64,000 nt of DNA from Symbiodinium sp. CCMP2592 (lineage: Eukaryota; Sar; Dinophyceae; Suessiales; Symbiodiniaceae): NCBI GenBank assembly GCA_905221615.1, contig CAJNDT010004680.1, positions 372,001-436,000 of the forward strand, read 5' to 3'. Below, in pieces: positions 21,422 to 33,725 of the stretch (its first letter is position 1; each line of letters begins with the position of its first letter). Position numbers and translations under genes: made by a program. A model generated the notes under the pieces. It was given only the letters and a program-made list of their open reading frames with translations, ran no database searches and was not told the DNA's origin.

Positions 21422-22002
21422 TGTGTGTGTGTGTCTGTGTGTCTGTGTCTGTATGTCTGTGTGTCTGTGTGTCTGTGTGTCTGTGTGTCTGTGTGTCTGT
21501 GTGTCTGTGTGTCTGTGTGTCTGTGTGTCTGTGTGTCTGTGTGTCTGTGTGTCTGTGTGTCTGTGTGTCTGTGGGTCTGTGTCTGTGCGTCTGTGTGTCT
21601 GTGGGTCTGTGTGTCTGTGTGTCTGTGTGTCTGTGTGTCTGTGTGTCTGTGTGTCTGTGTGTATGTGTGTCTGTGTGTCTGTGTGTCTGTGTGTCTGTGT
21701 GTCTGTGTGTCTGTGTGTCTGTGTGTCTGTGTGTCTGTGTGTCTGTGTGTCTGTGTGTCTGTGTGTCTGTGTGTCTGTGTGTCTGTGTCTGTGTGTCTGT
21801 GTGTCTGTGTGTCTGTGTGTCTGTGTGTCTGTGTGTCTGTGTGTCTGTGTGTCTGTGTGTCTGTGTGTCTGTGTGTCTGTGTGTCTGTGTGTCTGTGTGT
21901 CTGTGTGTCTGTGTGTCTGTGTGTCTGTGTGTCTGTGTGTCTGTGTGTCTGTGTCTGTGTCTGTGTCTGTGTCTGTGCGTGTGTGTGTTTCTGTGTGTGT
22001 GT

Positions 22003-22051
<49 letters not shown>

Positions 22052-22064
22052 TGTGTGTGTGTGT
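21417..22064. repeat. (TGTC TG)n microsatellite at the right edge of the Penelope-like element
   Basis: About 650 bp of TGTGTGTC units that grade into pure TG at the right end. Frames reading SVCLCV or THRHTD are repeat artefacts. Confidence 0.95.
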
Positions 22065-23298
22065 ATTCATCTATATACCTATAAGCCAGAACTGCATGAC
22101 ATTATAGCTGCACCGTACACATGTGAATATTCATGAATAAAAAAGTGCAAAAAGATGCATGTATGTGTAGACATGAAGATGCAAGGAGCCAGGACAAGCT
22201 TCTCCTTGCACGTCGTCAGCCTCAAAGACTATAGGGGCCAGAGTTTGGAACACTCCAACATTGAACAGTGTGTGGGGCATACTGGGCTGTAATTACAATA
22301 AGGAACTCTCTCTCAATATGGAACCTTACCAATAAAGGAACAATGTATCGGGGCATCTTAGACTGTAGTTACAATAAGGAGCCCTTGATAACAAGCGAGC
22401 AGTGTCTTGGGGTATATTGAACTGTAACTACAGTAGGGAATGCTAATATTCGAATTTGGGTCTGTTTAGGGTTGAGGGTTTCGCGGTATTCGGGTGTTGG
22501 GTGTTAGAGTTTGGGGTTCGGGCACACCTAGGACGATGGCTTTGGTTCCATGGAGAGCAAGCTTCCGAAGATTCGGGAGCTTCGGTTCGTTTTTGGGCTC
22601 GATAGGGTTCTATAAGAGTTCTATAGGATTCTGTAAGGGCTCTATAGGGTTCTATAAGTTCTACAGGTTTCTGTAAGGGTGGTCTTGGGCGTGTCAAGTC
22701 TTCTCCGAATCAAACTCCTTTGGCCAAGCCGTGTGCTCGTTCATGCAGCTTCTTTGAAAAGGACGCTGGGAACGCTGGCTCCGAACGTACTAAGAAATTA
22801 CAAACAAACAAGCGTATGTATACATAATGTGTGTATGTATGTGAATGCTTGCATATGCATGTAGTTACACACACACATATATATATATATATATACATAC
22901 ATACATATATGTGGACATGCATACGGTGTACATACATACATACATACATACATACATACATACACATACCTACATACATACATGCTCGTAATATTCCTCT
23001 TGCGTGAGTGTAAACATTTATATACACACACCTGTATATATATATATGTAGAAAAAACCGATCAATATATCGATAGATAGATCAAAACAGGTAGATAGAT
23101 ACATGGGCAGGTAGACGATTGATAGGTAGATGCATAGATAGATCGTGAGCTAATTAACCTTGCTTGCACTCTGAAATTGCGCCTCAAGTGGGCGCGCAAC
23201 GAGCAAGCGCAGATTTCTAGAACCCACCAGTCAGGCATCTCCATCACCCCCTTCGGCAGGTCTAGTGTCTGGGAATCGGGATCGGAAGATCGCGCAAT
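22065..23298. other. Spacer with simple repeats
   Basis: No gene is seen. There are loosely repeated AATAAGGA and GGGGCAT motifs at 22250-22440, TCTATAGGGTT repeats at 22595-22680, a TA/CATA tract at about 22870-22985 and GATA-like repeats at 23060-23150. Confidence 0.5.
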
Positions 23299-23402
23299 CT
23301 TAGTTGCTGAGTTCATAAGCCCCCCAAAGTGCACACTTTCAGTTTTATATAGTGGGTAATATTATCCCAAAAGGCGTTGGTGTGTCCACTCAGCAAGTAA
23401 GG
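23299..23402. mobile_element. MITE-like repeat, CTTAGTTGCTGAG family
   Basis: It starts CTTAGTTGCTGAGTTCATAAG and ends ACTCAGCAAGTAAG. Confidence 0.65.
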
Positions 23403-23635
23403 CAAGAAGGCATAGCAGTTAATGGCTTCAGAGATGTCGAGCCTGCGGTTGCAAGACTCCATGCGACTCCGTATCCAGGTTCGGATACTGGAAGTTTGGG
23501 ATTGGGTATACATCCCCAGCTGCTGTCACAAATCTGATACAGTGTGCATGCCAGGCAATCTAGAATTTCAGTGTTAGAGAGGCCTGTTTAGAAGTGTTTC
23601 TGCAACCGGGTGTCCAGCAAGCCATACATCCCAAA

Positions 23636-23815
23636 CCCGAAACCCTAAACCCCAAACCCTAAACCCGAAACCCTAAACCCCAAACCCTAAACCCTGAACC
23701 CGAAACCCTAAACCCGAAACCCTAAACCCCAAACCCGAAACCCTAAACCTGAAACCCTAAACCCGAAACCCTAAATCCTAAGCCCGAAACCCTAAACCCT
23801 CAACCCCAAACCCAA
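23636..23815. repeat. Telomere-like array with CCCGAAA variants
   Basis: Alternating CCCTAAA and CCCGAAA units. Confidence 0.85.
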
Positions 23816-23885
23816 GGCTGCTTTGCGTCCACGCTGCGACAGCAACGTGGCCAGGGAAGCTTTGCCACCCCACCTTTAACTTTAC

Positions 23886-23965
23886 TTGGAGGCTCATGGG
23901 TAGTGATAAAATGTAGGGTAACTGTACTTATGACCCATATTAGGGGACTTCTTACCCCACTTAAA
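23886..23965. mobile_element. MITE-like repeat, GGAGGTTCATGGG family, one end only
   Basis: The left end ACTTGGAGGCTCATGGGTAG is present. The right end is missing or degraded. Confidence 0.5.
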
Positions 23966-24049
23966 ACTATACCTTAAACCCTAAATCTTATAGAACCCTT
24001 AAAGGAACCCTAGACCCCAATCTCGGGTTCCTGGAGATCGCCCCAGCTT

Positions 24050-24160
24050 TGAGGGTTTAGGGGTTTCGGGTTTAGGGTTTAGGGGTTTAGGGTTTAGGGT
24101 TTAGGGTTTAGGGTTTATGGGTTTATGGGTTTTGGGCTTAGGGTTTAGGGTCTGACTGCC
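24050..24160. repeat. Telomere-like array (TTTAGGG)n
   Basis: Run of GGTTTAGGGTTTAGGG with single-base variants, in the opposite orientation to the array at 23636. Confidence 0.85.
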
Positions 24161-24207
24161 AGTGCTTTGGCATGACACACACCTAGGTCTCTGTTGTTTG
24201 CAAATAT

Positions 24208-24311
24208 AGGTGGTTGTCAAAATTATGGTCCCCTTTTTGGGTCCTTATTATGGTACGGCACCTAATATTTAGGGTACCCCAAAAAGGAGCATTAATTTTG
24301 ACAGCTACCCA
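24208..24311. mobile_element. MITE-like repeat, GGTGGTTGTCAA family
   Basis: It starts AGGTGGTTGTCAAAATTATG and ends AATTTTGACAGCTACCC. Confidence 0.7.
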
Positions 24312-24404
24312 TATATCTGTGGAGACCATGGCAGCCGAGGAACTCCTTCAATTCCTCGCACTTCTCCTGAGCGCCACCATCACATCATCGTATCTTACAC
24401 CGGG

Positions 24405-24488
24405 CATATATGGGAGTTTCCGAAAATGGGGGACACTAGAATCGACCCCAGAATAAGGTGGCCCCTATTTTCGGAAACTCCCATATAA
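24405..24488. mobile_element. MITE-like repeat, GGGAGTTTCCGAAAAT family
   Basis: It starts CATATATGGGAGTTTCCGAA and ends TTCGGAAACTCCCATATAAG. Confidence 0.7.
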
Positions 24489-24577
24489 GGCACCATAGGA
24501 ACCTTTGCAGCTCACGGCCATGTCTGTCCTGAGCCTCTCTCTTCTTTTTGTCCTTGTCGCTTTCCTGGTTCAGGGTA

Positions 24578-24680
24578 TGCTTGGAGGTTCATGGGTAGTT
24601 AGAGGTGGGGTCATAAGTCCCCTACTATGGTTTCTAAGTATAGTTACCCTGCTTATAAACCTACTTATAACTGCACAGAG
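24578..24680. mobile_element. MITE-like repeat, GGAGGTTCATGGG family, one end only
   Basis: The left end CTTGGAGGTTCATGGGTAG is followed by the TTATAA-rich interior. It runs into the next repeat. Confidence 0.5.
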
Positions 24681-24682
24681 TA

Positions 24683-24789
24683 ATGTAAGAACCTGATTTA
24701 GAAGCCTTGGGCCTTTGTTAGAGTTCCTTATATGAATCCTACTCTTATGGGGTCATAGGCCCAGGGTTTCTTAATCAGGTTCCTACGTT
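24683..24789. mobile_element. MITE-like repeat, GTAAGAACCTGATT family
   Basis: It starts ATGTAAGAACCTGATT and ends AATCAGGTTCCTACGTT. A second full copy lies at 37930. Confidence 0.7.
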
Positions 24790-25863
24790 GTAGGGATACA
24801 AAAAACATGTACGAGGTACGAGGTTGAATTCGCAAATGTGGCACACATCCTGGTTTTGGGTTTAGCGCTTAAGGATACAAGCAAATTAGAGGCACATGCA
24901 GTGGCGATGTCAGAGAGCGTGCGTTCGTTCCAGCTGCTGGACATGCGGTGTGTCTCGGATGACACCTCAAGTAGAGGCCTAAAGGAAGAAAAACGGCTTT
25001 TGTCAAGGTTCTCTATGAAAATTAACATACATAATACACCCCGCCGCAAAACCCTATGCTAATTAAGGCCCTCCCTATATTGAGTATAGACTCGGATCCC
25101 GCCTGCGGGGTTACCTCCAAATCCGCGAGTGCGTCGATGTCAACAAAAGGGCTCTTCGGGGACGCGTGGATTGGCGTGAACTCTGCCTGCAACCGACGGC
25201 TCTGCTTTAAGGGGCATTATCCTACAGTCTACAACCTGAACCCCACAGCCCTAAACGCTCGTACCCTAATAGAAGGGCCTTGATACTTAGAATAGGGTTT
25301 TGGGGCATAGTGTACCATGGTTATAATAAGGAACCCCTACCCCCTAAACCACCCGGTACTGCTGTACTAGGCCAAGACAGAAGCATGCTCTCAAGAGGAT
25401 GCCACCTGACACAACGCTCGGCCCTTTTGGACCTCTCTCCGGGCAGGGTTAGGATTTAGGGTTTAGGCTTTAGGGGTTCGGATTTGGGGTTGAGGGTTGA
25501 ATGCAGGTGCCAGCGTAGCAGCAGTAAGCAGTGGAAAGAGCTACTATTCCTCGTTCGTCCGAGCTCTGCATCAGTTCATGCCACGGGTTCCTCTGCCTTC
25601 GCGGGGAAGGGCCTAAAACCGACGGGGAAGGGCCTAAAACCGAGTCTGAACCGTAAGCTCACTGCCCCGACACATTGGGCCATCCACAGAAATCTGTTTC
25701 TGCATGTTCAGGTACAGCTCTCATCATCACGTCACCTACTAGTCTCGGTTGTAGGTGTGGGGCCCTTAAAAGCAATTGTGAGTAGGGACTCTTTCGGAAG
25801 CATAAAGGCAAACTAAAGAGCAGAGTTTCCCAAAGTGCCACCTAGCTATCTACCTGACCATGC
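24790..25863. other. Spacer with weak coding hints
   Basis: Open frames on both strands at 24783-25062 and 25056-25283 have protein-like composition but no recognisable domain, and the strand cannot be decided. A GGGAAGGGCCTAAAACCGA duplication lies near 25600. Confidence 0.35.
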
Positions 25864-25967
25864 ATAATGCAGGCGCCTTTATAATTGGAATGGGGTTTAG
25901 CGGGGTATATTATCATAAAATATGGAGCCGCAAAGCCCTATTCTAATTTTGAGGCCCCTGCATTACG
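25864..25967. mobile_element. MITE-like repeat, GGGGCCTTAAT family variant
   Basis: It is flanked by ATAATGCAGGC and GCCCCTGCATTA, an inverted pair. The interior matches the family at 55884. Confidence 0.55.
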
Positions 25968-26431
25968 CCCTTCTCCAGTCTGGCGGTCCCGCTGTTCAGC
26001 CGGGCCTTCCCGTTTATGCTATGGGCATTTCGACAAACAAGGGACTGTCATATAGCACCCCGAAAGATAGGATACTTATAACAAGGACCGCACTTAATCA
26101 TACGGCTTTAGACGACAACGCATAAGGACCCCACATACGGTACCCTGATTTTCTGAAACTCCCCTGTCTGCACATCCGGTCTCGTCATTCTGGCTGGGCC
26201 TCGCTTCGCTCGCCCGGCACCGCTTCGGACATCGCCCCGCGCGGAAGCTGCAAACTGGCGTCCGGATGAAGTTTTTGGAGCACAAAATGCTGAGCCGGGA
26301 TGCGTCAATAGCCCAAACGCTATGCCTTACCCCTGTGGTGCTTCAACACAGATGCAACCAAGACAGAACGTGCATGCAGCAAAGCATAGGGCTGTCATGT
26401 GCTTCAGGGCTTCAGGCTCAAGGTGTATAGT

Positions 26432-26614
26432 TTAGGCTGTCAGGCTTGAGGCTTCTGTAGACTGAGAAGTTTCTTGCAGCATGTAGAACACATGCTTGGA
26501 GTTATCTAACTCCGATGCCCAACTCATGCGTTGAAACCCCTGTCTCATCCGGTGATTGCCCCATGTAGGACTCAAGCCCTCCTCTTTCAACTCCGAAAGC
26601 ACGACTGTCTCCAT
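26432..26614 (-). CDS. Candidate exon, unknown
   Basis: A minus-strand frame of 60 codons begins METVVLSELKEEGL and ends at a stop. It has balanced composition and no recognised domain. It may be a short 3' exon of an unresolved gene, or chance. Confidence 0.25.
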   Translation of the reverse strand: METVVLSELKEEGLSPTWGNHRMRQGFQRMSWASELDNSKHVFYMLQETSQSTEASSLTA

Positions 26615-26962
26615 ACGTGCGGACTACTGCCGAATCGTGATGCGAACCCGAACCCAAGGAGTTAGTCTGCGTCGTAAACATTCGATGATCGCTCTTCTTC
26701 TTGAAGTGGGCCCAGGCTCAGCCTCAGCCATCACCGATGAGGCGTTAGCACAACGACGTCGACGGGTGAACCACACATAAACTCAAACCAGCGAGCAGCG
26801 AGACGTACGCAGCAATGCCTAGAATCTGCAGCGTGGCCGCCTGCCTGTACATGCCTGTACTCTCCCTCCTGCTCCTCATGCCCTGCTCTCTCCGGATATG
26901 ATATGCCCGATATGCCCTATAAGTCCTTCCCAGAAAGTGTGTTTAAAAAGCGTCCGAAACGA

Positions 26963-29900
26963 TCAAACCCAAAACACACTGGGCATCTCTTTTCGACCGG
27001 GCATCTCCAGCCGAGGAACCAAGGGACGGTTGTACACCAGGTGAACCTCCAGACATGTCTTTCGTCTGATCGATGCATTTCCTTCCACATCCGTGGAAGC
27101 ATCGACGCTCTCCGGAGGGCTGCTTTGGCCTCTCTTTTTGGAGGACTCTGCTGGCAAATCTCGCGACAGACAGCATGCCTCTAGTGTCGTAAATCGGTGG
27201 TCCCGAGTCTGCCTCTGGGAACACCGCGGCCGGGGCGGCTCGGTGGGCAGAGGAAGGAGTGTGCCGAGTTCCTCTGAGAGCCGCAAGGCTTCTTCGTGTG
27301 GAGATGCTGTTGGGGACCATCTCTGCGACGACTCTGGCACCAGGGCCACATGCGACGCAGTGGCCAAAGCTGAAGCAGATTGCCTTGGCGGAGTGGGTGG
27401 AGGCGGGGTGAGCGTGCCGAGTTCCTGTGGCAGCCGATCAGCTTTTCTGCATGCGCAAACCGTTGAAACCCACGCCGACGATTCTGACACCGGCGGCGCA
27501 GTGCTCGAAGGTGAGGCTGTATGGCTGAGCGGAGTGGGTGCAGTAGGCCTCGCCTCGCCCGCAGGCACCTGGGGGGTGGTCATCATTGGAATTCTGCCGA
27601 TTTCCTGCGGCAGCCGCAGGGCTTTTCTGTCTGGGAGCCCACATCCGGTTGCTTTCCATGCTTGTGACTCTGGCACCAGCTGCACGCGCAGCTCGAGGTT
27701 TGAAGCTGAAGCCTGGCTTGCTTTTGTCGCTGTAGGACGCAACGCCACTCGCGGTTCCTGTGGCTTGCCTGCATGCAACTTCGGTCTGGTCATGATGGGG
27801 GCCGGTGCCGGGGAGAGCACGCGTGACATGCAGCTTTGCCAACCTCGGCCCAAAACCCAAAGAAATAAAAGTTGAAACTTTCAGAATCGACTAACTTATA
27901 AGAACCCCAAAAGTTGAAAAGTTGAGTTTACAGCCAATAAGCAACTTTGCATCTTGGACAGCGAGTCTGGCGTGGACTCACTCGATGGCTGCTGGGGCTG
28001 AGGCCAGCTTGGAGGGGGTGGAAGCGAGGAGGGCGGAGACTCGCTCAACGGCGGATGCCGGATCGCTGCTGTTGGAAGGGCCAGGGCCGGCGACTTCGCA
28101 ACAGTAACAAGTGGCTTGGCCAAAACCAACCTGCACTCTATTTCTAGTGGACGCCCTCTTTGCGACGGCTGCGCCTCTCCCTTTGGAACAAGCTGGCCCG
28201 GTAGTCGTGGTGGCAGCTCTCCAATGCTAATGCTAGGTCTGGGAGGGGCCTCTGGCAAGTGCGCATGCGGTATGCGACCTTGCGGTTCGCCATACCTATA
28301 CTGAACTTAGAACCCTGCAAAAATTATAATTTTAGCTGTTTCTTAGGGATTATAATAACCAAAAATGAAAAATTGTTTCTAAGTACCCCTAAGATACCAG
28401 GACAGAGAGTCTGGCATGCTTCGGCTGGAGGGCTCGGTTGACCAGCTTGGGAGATGCGGATCCGGCAGCGTAGGCGGCGACTGCTGTGGCACTCCCGGCT
28501 GACGCCGAAGAACCTTTGCCTGAGTTGTCCTTCAAGCCCTTTGAAAGTTATTTACAGTTATGGTTCTCTACAAAATAGTATGGGGGAAATTTAAAAAGAT
28601 CCCAAAACTTACCTTTGGTTAGTAGGGAATGGAGGAATGGGGTAAAATTATAACTACTATTACTAGCTGGGTTGCTGGCATCTTCATGTCCGCTAGCGAC
28701 TTCGGGACCAACTTCATCCTTGGGGTGATCGGTGAGGTGCCATGGAAGTCAACAAGCACGACCAAGGGAGCGTGGGGCGACACATTGCTGGGAGTCAGCA
28801 GCGAGAACTCGGGAGCCTGCCGTATCTGTTGCTTCCGCATCTTGCTCATCGGCAGCTGCGGCTGCATCTCCAACAGGGTTGGCGTGCGCGATAGGCTGAC
28901 ATTGACTGCCTCAAGAACAGAAAAGCTGCAAATAGCACCGAATGCCGCGAGGACAAGAGTGATGTTGGCAAGCAACATCCAACTCGGCCAAGGGCTGGCA
29001 ACAATGACATCGGTTGTGGTAGTGGTGGTCGTGGCTGTTGTGCTAGTGCTCGAGGTGCGGGTCTGTGTGCTGGATGTGCTGGATGTTTGAGTGCGGGTCG
29101 TGCTGCTACTGCTGCTTAAACTGGAAGTCGTGGATGTACTCGTACTAGAAGTTCCAGTTGTGGATGTTGTAGAGCTGCTGGTAGAGCTGCTGCTCGTGTG
29201 AGATGTGCTGCTCGAACTTGAGGTTTGGCTGCTCGACTTGGTTGAAGAGCTTGTAGTCCTTAGTTGCCGAGTTCATAAGCCCGATTTTTTAACTTTCAGC
29301 TTCAAGAGGGTTTCATGAGTTTTATGATCCCAAAAAGTTTAAAGTTTATAAACTCAGCTACTAAGAGTCTGTGTTGTTGAAGTCGTGGTGACGGAAAAGG
29401 ACCACAGGTCCCCACAGAGGGTGCCATTGTACCTGGGCTTCGGGAAGAAAGTAGGGTTTAGGGTTTAGTGTTTAGGGTCATTTGCATAAGCATCCCTTTA
29501 AGGACCAGCCCAAACAAAACAGCAATGAATTACTTGTCCAGCATCGTACAAAAATACAAGTTATCCTTCAAGGGGCTATAACCCCTCCACCCCTCAAAAA
29601 ACAAACACAAAAATACTTCGACCTTCTCTGCTACTGAGGTACCCCCCGTGGATGTAGATGATTTGATTTCCACTGTCCCAAGCGGCTACATGTGACCAGC
29701 GTCCCGATGGACCAGCGTGCTCTGCTGAAATCAAACTCCAGATGTTCTGCTCTGACTCGTATCTCCAAAGGTCTTGTTTGGGGAAGCCGTCGTTGCCGCC
29801 GTGCAACCAAAGCATGCGGCTTTGGTCATCCCAAACGGCTGTGTGGCCTGACCTCGCACTTGGACCGGCATCGAATGAGATTTCTCTCCAACTTCCGGTG

Positions 29901-30674
29901 GATGCATCCAAAGTCCAAAGATCCCCCAGTAGCAGAGAGTCGCCGAAGCCGCCATGTATCCAAAGTGCCTGGCCAACCCCATCCCACGCGGCAACATGGT
30001 GCGATCGTGCCGGTGGCGCGCCACTTGGCGCCAACTCCCACCATCCGTGACCCTGATCACTGTAGCTCCACAAGTCTGACAAACGGCTAGTGCCGGTCCA
30101 GCCACCATGCACCCAAAGAGAAAAGGTGCCTGGAACCCAGACGGCCACATGCCCCTGCCTTCCGGCCGGTCCGGCATCATTCGACACCTGCACCCAAATG
30201 CCAGAACGAAATCTCCACACGTCTCGAAACCAGGTGGCTGTTTGGCTGTTGTGCCCGCCATGAACCCAAAGAGCCTGGTTGGCAGAATCCCAGCCAGCAG
30301 CATGCAAAGTCCGTGCTGCCGGCGCCTCAGCCGTCACTGTGCGGGTCCAGGAATCGGAGGTGGCGTCGAAGGCCCACAAATCCTGGGCTGTAGCTTTGGG
30401 GCCCTTGAAAGTCTGTGTGAAGTACCTCTATAAGAACCATAAAAGGAAGTTAAACAGCTTGCCAAAGGTGCCACCTAGAATCGCCTTCCAGGTTGCTTCC
30501 GCCATGGATCAGCAGTACTTGCCTCGCCTCGTCCCAGGCACCGACGTGCTCGGACCGTGCCGCCGGACGGACGAGGCCGGCGTCCGTCAAGTCCGCCAGG
30601 CGGCTCCACCGTCCCAAAGCCATACACCACGAGCAGCAGAAAGGCAGCCAAGCAGCAACCGGGCGACTTACCAT
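26963..30674 (-). CDS. Kelch receptor A, type I membrane protein (7 exons)
   Basis: Exons: 30674-30483, 30382-29643, 29432-29370, 29258-28676, 28519-28398, 28295-27946 and 27843-26963. They join to 976 codons plus stop without a frame break. The start at 30674 gives a signal-peptide-like N-terminus (VAAWLPFCCSWCMALG). Residues about 22-325 hold Kelch-type repeats (WVHGG, LWLHGGN, HVAAWDS). Residues 325-415 are a Ser/Thr stalk. A transmembrane helix lies at about 420-445 (ITLVLAAFGAICSF). The cytoplasmic tail has repeated QLVPES and RLPQELGTL blocks. A surface adhesion or sensing role is likely. It is a tandem paralogue of 34205-39192. All six introns show a 4-nt direct repeat. Start choice is the least certain point. 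Confidence 0.8.
27844..27945 (-). mobile_element. Introner-like intron, GT-AG, Kelch A intron 6
   Basis: Joins ATGCAAA to GTTGGCAAAGC. GTTG is present at the donor and at the start of the next exon. 102 bp. Confidence 0.75.
28296..28397 (-). mobile_element. Introner-like intron, GT-AG, Kelch A intron 5
   Basis: The GTAT direct repeat flanks an insert starting CTTAGGGGTACTTAG and ending GTTCAGTATAG. The same family forms a GA-AG intron in the LRR gene at 42564-42666. 102 bp. Confidence 0.85.
28520..28675 (-). mobile_element. Introner-like intron, GC-AG, Kelch A intron 4
   Basis: GCAA at the donor and at the next exon start. 156 bp. The interior contains a copy of the CTAGTAGGGAATGG-type repeat also seen at 40282. 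Confidence 0.75.
29259..29369 (-). mobile_element. Introner-like intron, GA-AG, Kelch A intron 3
   Basis: The GACT direct repeat flanks an insert with inverted ends CTTAGTAGCTGAGTT and AACTCGGCAACTAAG. 111 bp. Paralogue B has no intron here. Confidence 0.85.
29433..29642 (-). mobile_element. Introner-like intron, GT-AG, Kelch A intron 2
   Basis: GTAC on both sides, 210 bp. It splits the codon run for HGGYNGTLCGD, which is continuous in paralogue B. Confidence 0.8.
30383..30482 (-). mobile_element. Introner-like intron, GA-AG, Kelch A intron 1
   Basis: GATT on both sides, 100 bp. The same intron with the same GATT is present in paralogue B (38754-38866), so it predates the duplication. Confidence 0.85.
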
Positions 30675-30759
30675 GCTGGGATCCGACGCAAACCCACCCC
30701 GAACGCAACCCCTAGTTGCCAGATGCTCATGCATTTCTGAACCGACAAATGCATGGACT

Positions 30760-30874
30760 ACTTGGAGGCTCATGGGTGGTTATGAGTAGGGTTATAAGTA
30801 GGGTATCTATACTTGTAACCTTTATTATTGGGGGACTTATAAGCCCACTTATAACTCCCCATGAACCTCCAAGT
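30760..30874. mobile_element. MITE-like repeat, GGAGGTTCATGGG family
   Basis: It starts ACTTGGAGGCTCATGGGTGG and ends CCCATGAACCTCCAAGT. It lies just upstream of Kelch gene A. Confidence 0.75.
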
Positions 30875-30995
30875 ATCTTGCTGACTCTACAACAGCTATG
30901 GCCCCCAAGAGCTCAAGCACGGAACAGGCCACCAATCCTTCGGATGAGGTGGTACTCGGGCCACATCGACGACGGAGCAACCGCTGTCGTACGCA

Positions 30996-31091
30996 ATATA
31001 GGGGCCTTAAATTGAAGAGGTTTTGGGGCAAATTTGGGGGCATATAATAAGGAACCCGAAATAGTGTGGGTAATTATTTAGGCCCCTATAG
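30996..31091. mobile_element. MITE-like repeat, ATAGGGGCCTTAAAT family
   Basis: It starts ATATAGGGGCCTTAAAT and ends ATTTAGGCCCCTATAG. Confidence 0.7.
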
Positions 31092-32168
31092 CTGGACCTC
31101 TGCCCGCGATCGAACACTGCCCCACCAATTCATTGGTCGAAGGCCGAAGATACACAGGTACATGGCGAACCTTGGCAAGCTCTCCGTGAAGGCCAGAATT
31201 ACACAAGGTGCCGGCTCATGTCTGAAGCTCGAAATACCACGACAAAAAAAACTTGTCATGTGCACGAATAAAACTCCTTCACTAGTTGCAAGCTTTGCCA
31301 GCTTTCGGGCTGCTTTTTCGGATTTCGCGAAAGCGCTGTGCGATTGCAAACCCTTTTTTGGACGAGGTCTCTCTGACATGAAAGCCCTAAACCTATCCAA
31401 AAAGAAAGCAACGAACTAGCCAGTTAAGCTTTAACAGAGGCAGCTGCGATGCTTTTCTCTGGGGGCACCACCACGGAGATCAAGCGTAAAGGAGCTACTG
31501 TATGGCTTCGCAGAGTGCATCATTGCTGCATCGGCGGGCCCAAAGCGTCCCTCTTTGTTTTGTCGGTGCAGGGATGTAAAGGCAAGCCGAGGCAAGTTTG
31601 ACTCTTGCAAATTTTGTTGGGACCAGCCGTGGCTCGTCTTGAGCCGGCTAACACCAAGAATTGAGCTAAACTAGGAGGTGTCTTCTGAAGGTGCCAGCAG
31701 CGCACGATGCATGAAGCTAACATTCGTATCCGACCCGCATTAGTATGAATGATACTCTGTGTACAAAGTTCAAACCCGCAACGCGAACTTTCTCCTGAAA
31801 GGCTCTTCTGACACAACACTGCGCTGGCATACCCTAGTGCTCCAGTTACCGTGACTAAGGGGCTACTGGGTTGCATACATGATGATAACTTGCAGTTCAA
31901 AACAGGCAACTCAAGTCCAGGAATGTGTCATTACTGACGCTTGCTGCAAGAATGAAACTGCTTTCGTAACGACAATGCACACAGCTCTGTCCCTCTCTTT
32001 GAATCACAGCAAGACAGACAAACAAATAGACAGAAAGATTGACAAACGAGACGTCGATTTAGAGGCTACATCAGATGGTCCGACATTAGGATAGTACTGC
32101 ACATGCCGAGTAACAAGGATGTGCTCTTAAGATGGTTTAGAGCAAGTGTAGTTGGTAGGGGGTGCCTG

Positions 32169-32214
<46 letters not shown>

Positions 32215-33270
32215 GATGACGACTACCACTACTACCACTACCACTGCCACTACTCACTACTGCCAATGCGACTGCGACTGCGGCGGCGCCTAAGACTACA
32301 GCCACGACTACTGCGGCAGCTACTTCTTACTCCTACTCCGACTGCAACTGGGACTGCGACTACTGCTACCACTACAACTGCCCCACACCGCGACTGATAC
32401 TACTACTGCTACTACTACTACAGCCTCAACGCTGCGACCACAACGACGATTATTACCACAGAACACGATAGGACAGAAAACAATAATGATAGTTCAAGTA
32501 TAGTGCAAAACAATCTCTGTAAAAACTGCCAACATATGAAGGAAAAGAATATACAACAGGATAAAACAATAGAAGAATATGAAACAACACGAAATCATAC
32601 CAAGTAAGATAAGGCAAAAAAATAACACTACATGAAATGCTGCAAAGGAGTATTAAACAAAGAACAATATCAAACAATATGAATTTTGTATAAAATGATA
32701 CAAAACGAGAAATAAATACCATCTTGATATACTCTGCGATTTTCTACCTATACAAGGATCGACGGATCGATAGACAGACAGGTATATAGACATGTGTATG
32801 TGTATGTATATGTATGTATGTATGTATATATACATATATGTGTGTGTGTGCGTGTGTACATAGGCATATTGAGAGCACACAGCAGCAGTTCGCTAGTGGG
32901 AATAATCGTCCTCAGCGCTATCAGCCTCGTCATTGTAGCAGTGCGGACAATGACACGGCCGCGTGTGTGTCACAGATATGCTACCTGTATGTGACGACAG
33001 TCGTAGCCATAGATAAAATCGAAATCGGTGTTCTTTTCTGCTCTTGTCAGGCTCTAGTATAACATAACACATTGTACTATAATGTGTATATATATATATA
33101 TATATATACAATAATATGTATGTATATATACACACATGTCTCAACGTTGACTCTACTTGTACCTGTGTAAGCACGATACGTCGCACGCGCTGGCTCCCTT
33201 GCTCGCTCTCAACTTTGAAGAGCGCAGAGAGCAAGGAGCCCTTCCTTGCCGCTTGGCACATCTGGCACAA
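31092..33270. other. Spacer with simple repeats
   Basis: Opposed open frames of about 100 codons at 31066-31419 have no clear domain. The section 32160-32460 is CTA/CAC trinucleotide rich. AT-rich sequence and TATG tracts follow at 32780-32860 and 33080-33130. No gene can be supported. Confidence 0.4.
32168..32215. repeat. (CTA)n microsatellite
   Basis: About 16 CTA units, followed by degenerate CTACCA repeats to about 32265. Confidence 0.9.
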
Positions 33271-33273
33271 CCC

Positions 33274-33393
33274 ACTTGGAGGTTCATGGGCAGTTATAAG
33301 TGGGATTATGAGCAGGACAACTACTTCTACTTATAACCCATATGAAGGAACTTTTAAAACCACACTTATAACTAGCCATGAACTTCCAGGTAC
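33274..33393. mobile_element. MITE-like repeat, GGAGGTTCATGGG family
   Basis: It starts ACTTGGAGGTTCATGGGCAG and ends CCATGAACTTCCAGG. Confidence 0.7.
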
Positions 33394-33621
33394 TGGCACT
33401 GCGCGGAGAACGCACGCTTTCACTGCCGATGAGGCCTCAGAAAAACTGTCAACTTTCATGGCATGGTGGTTTCTGAAACGACTTGGGCGGCCCATACACC
33501 GAATTGTGCCGGAGGTGCGTGAGCGCGTTGAGCATATCGTAATTGTCTTGATCCGGCATCCGGAAATGAGAACTTGTAGAGGCGATCCTCGGCTTTCTTT
33601 GCGCTTCGATTGTTTGCCAGG

Positions 33622-33725
33622 TGGGAGTTTCCGAAAACAGGGGACCCTAATATAGTACCCTAAATAGTAGGATCCTTATTATAGGGACCCCCAGATAAGG
33701 TACCCCTTTTTTCCGGAAACTCGCT
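33622..33725. mobile_element. MITE-like repeat, GGGAGTTTCCGAAAA family
   Basis: It starts TGGGAGTTTCCGAAAACAG and ends TTCCGGAAACTCGC. Confidence 0.7.

Noticed and set aside
21417..22064. Open frames of over 200 codons over the TG/TGTC repeat
   Set aside because: Repeat artefacts without start context or non-repetitive protein sequence.
22870..22985. CRISPR-like array in the CATA repeats
   Set aside because: A simple tetranucleotide repeat without spacers, in eukaryotic DNA.
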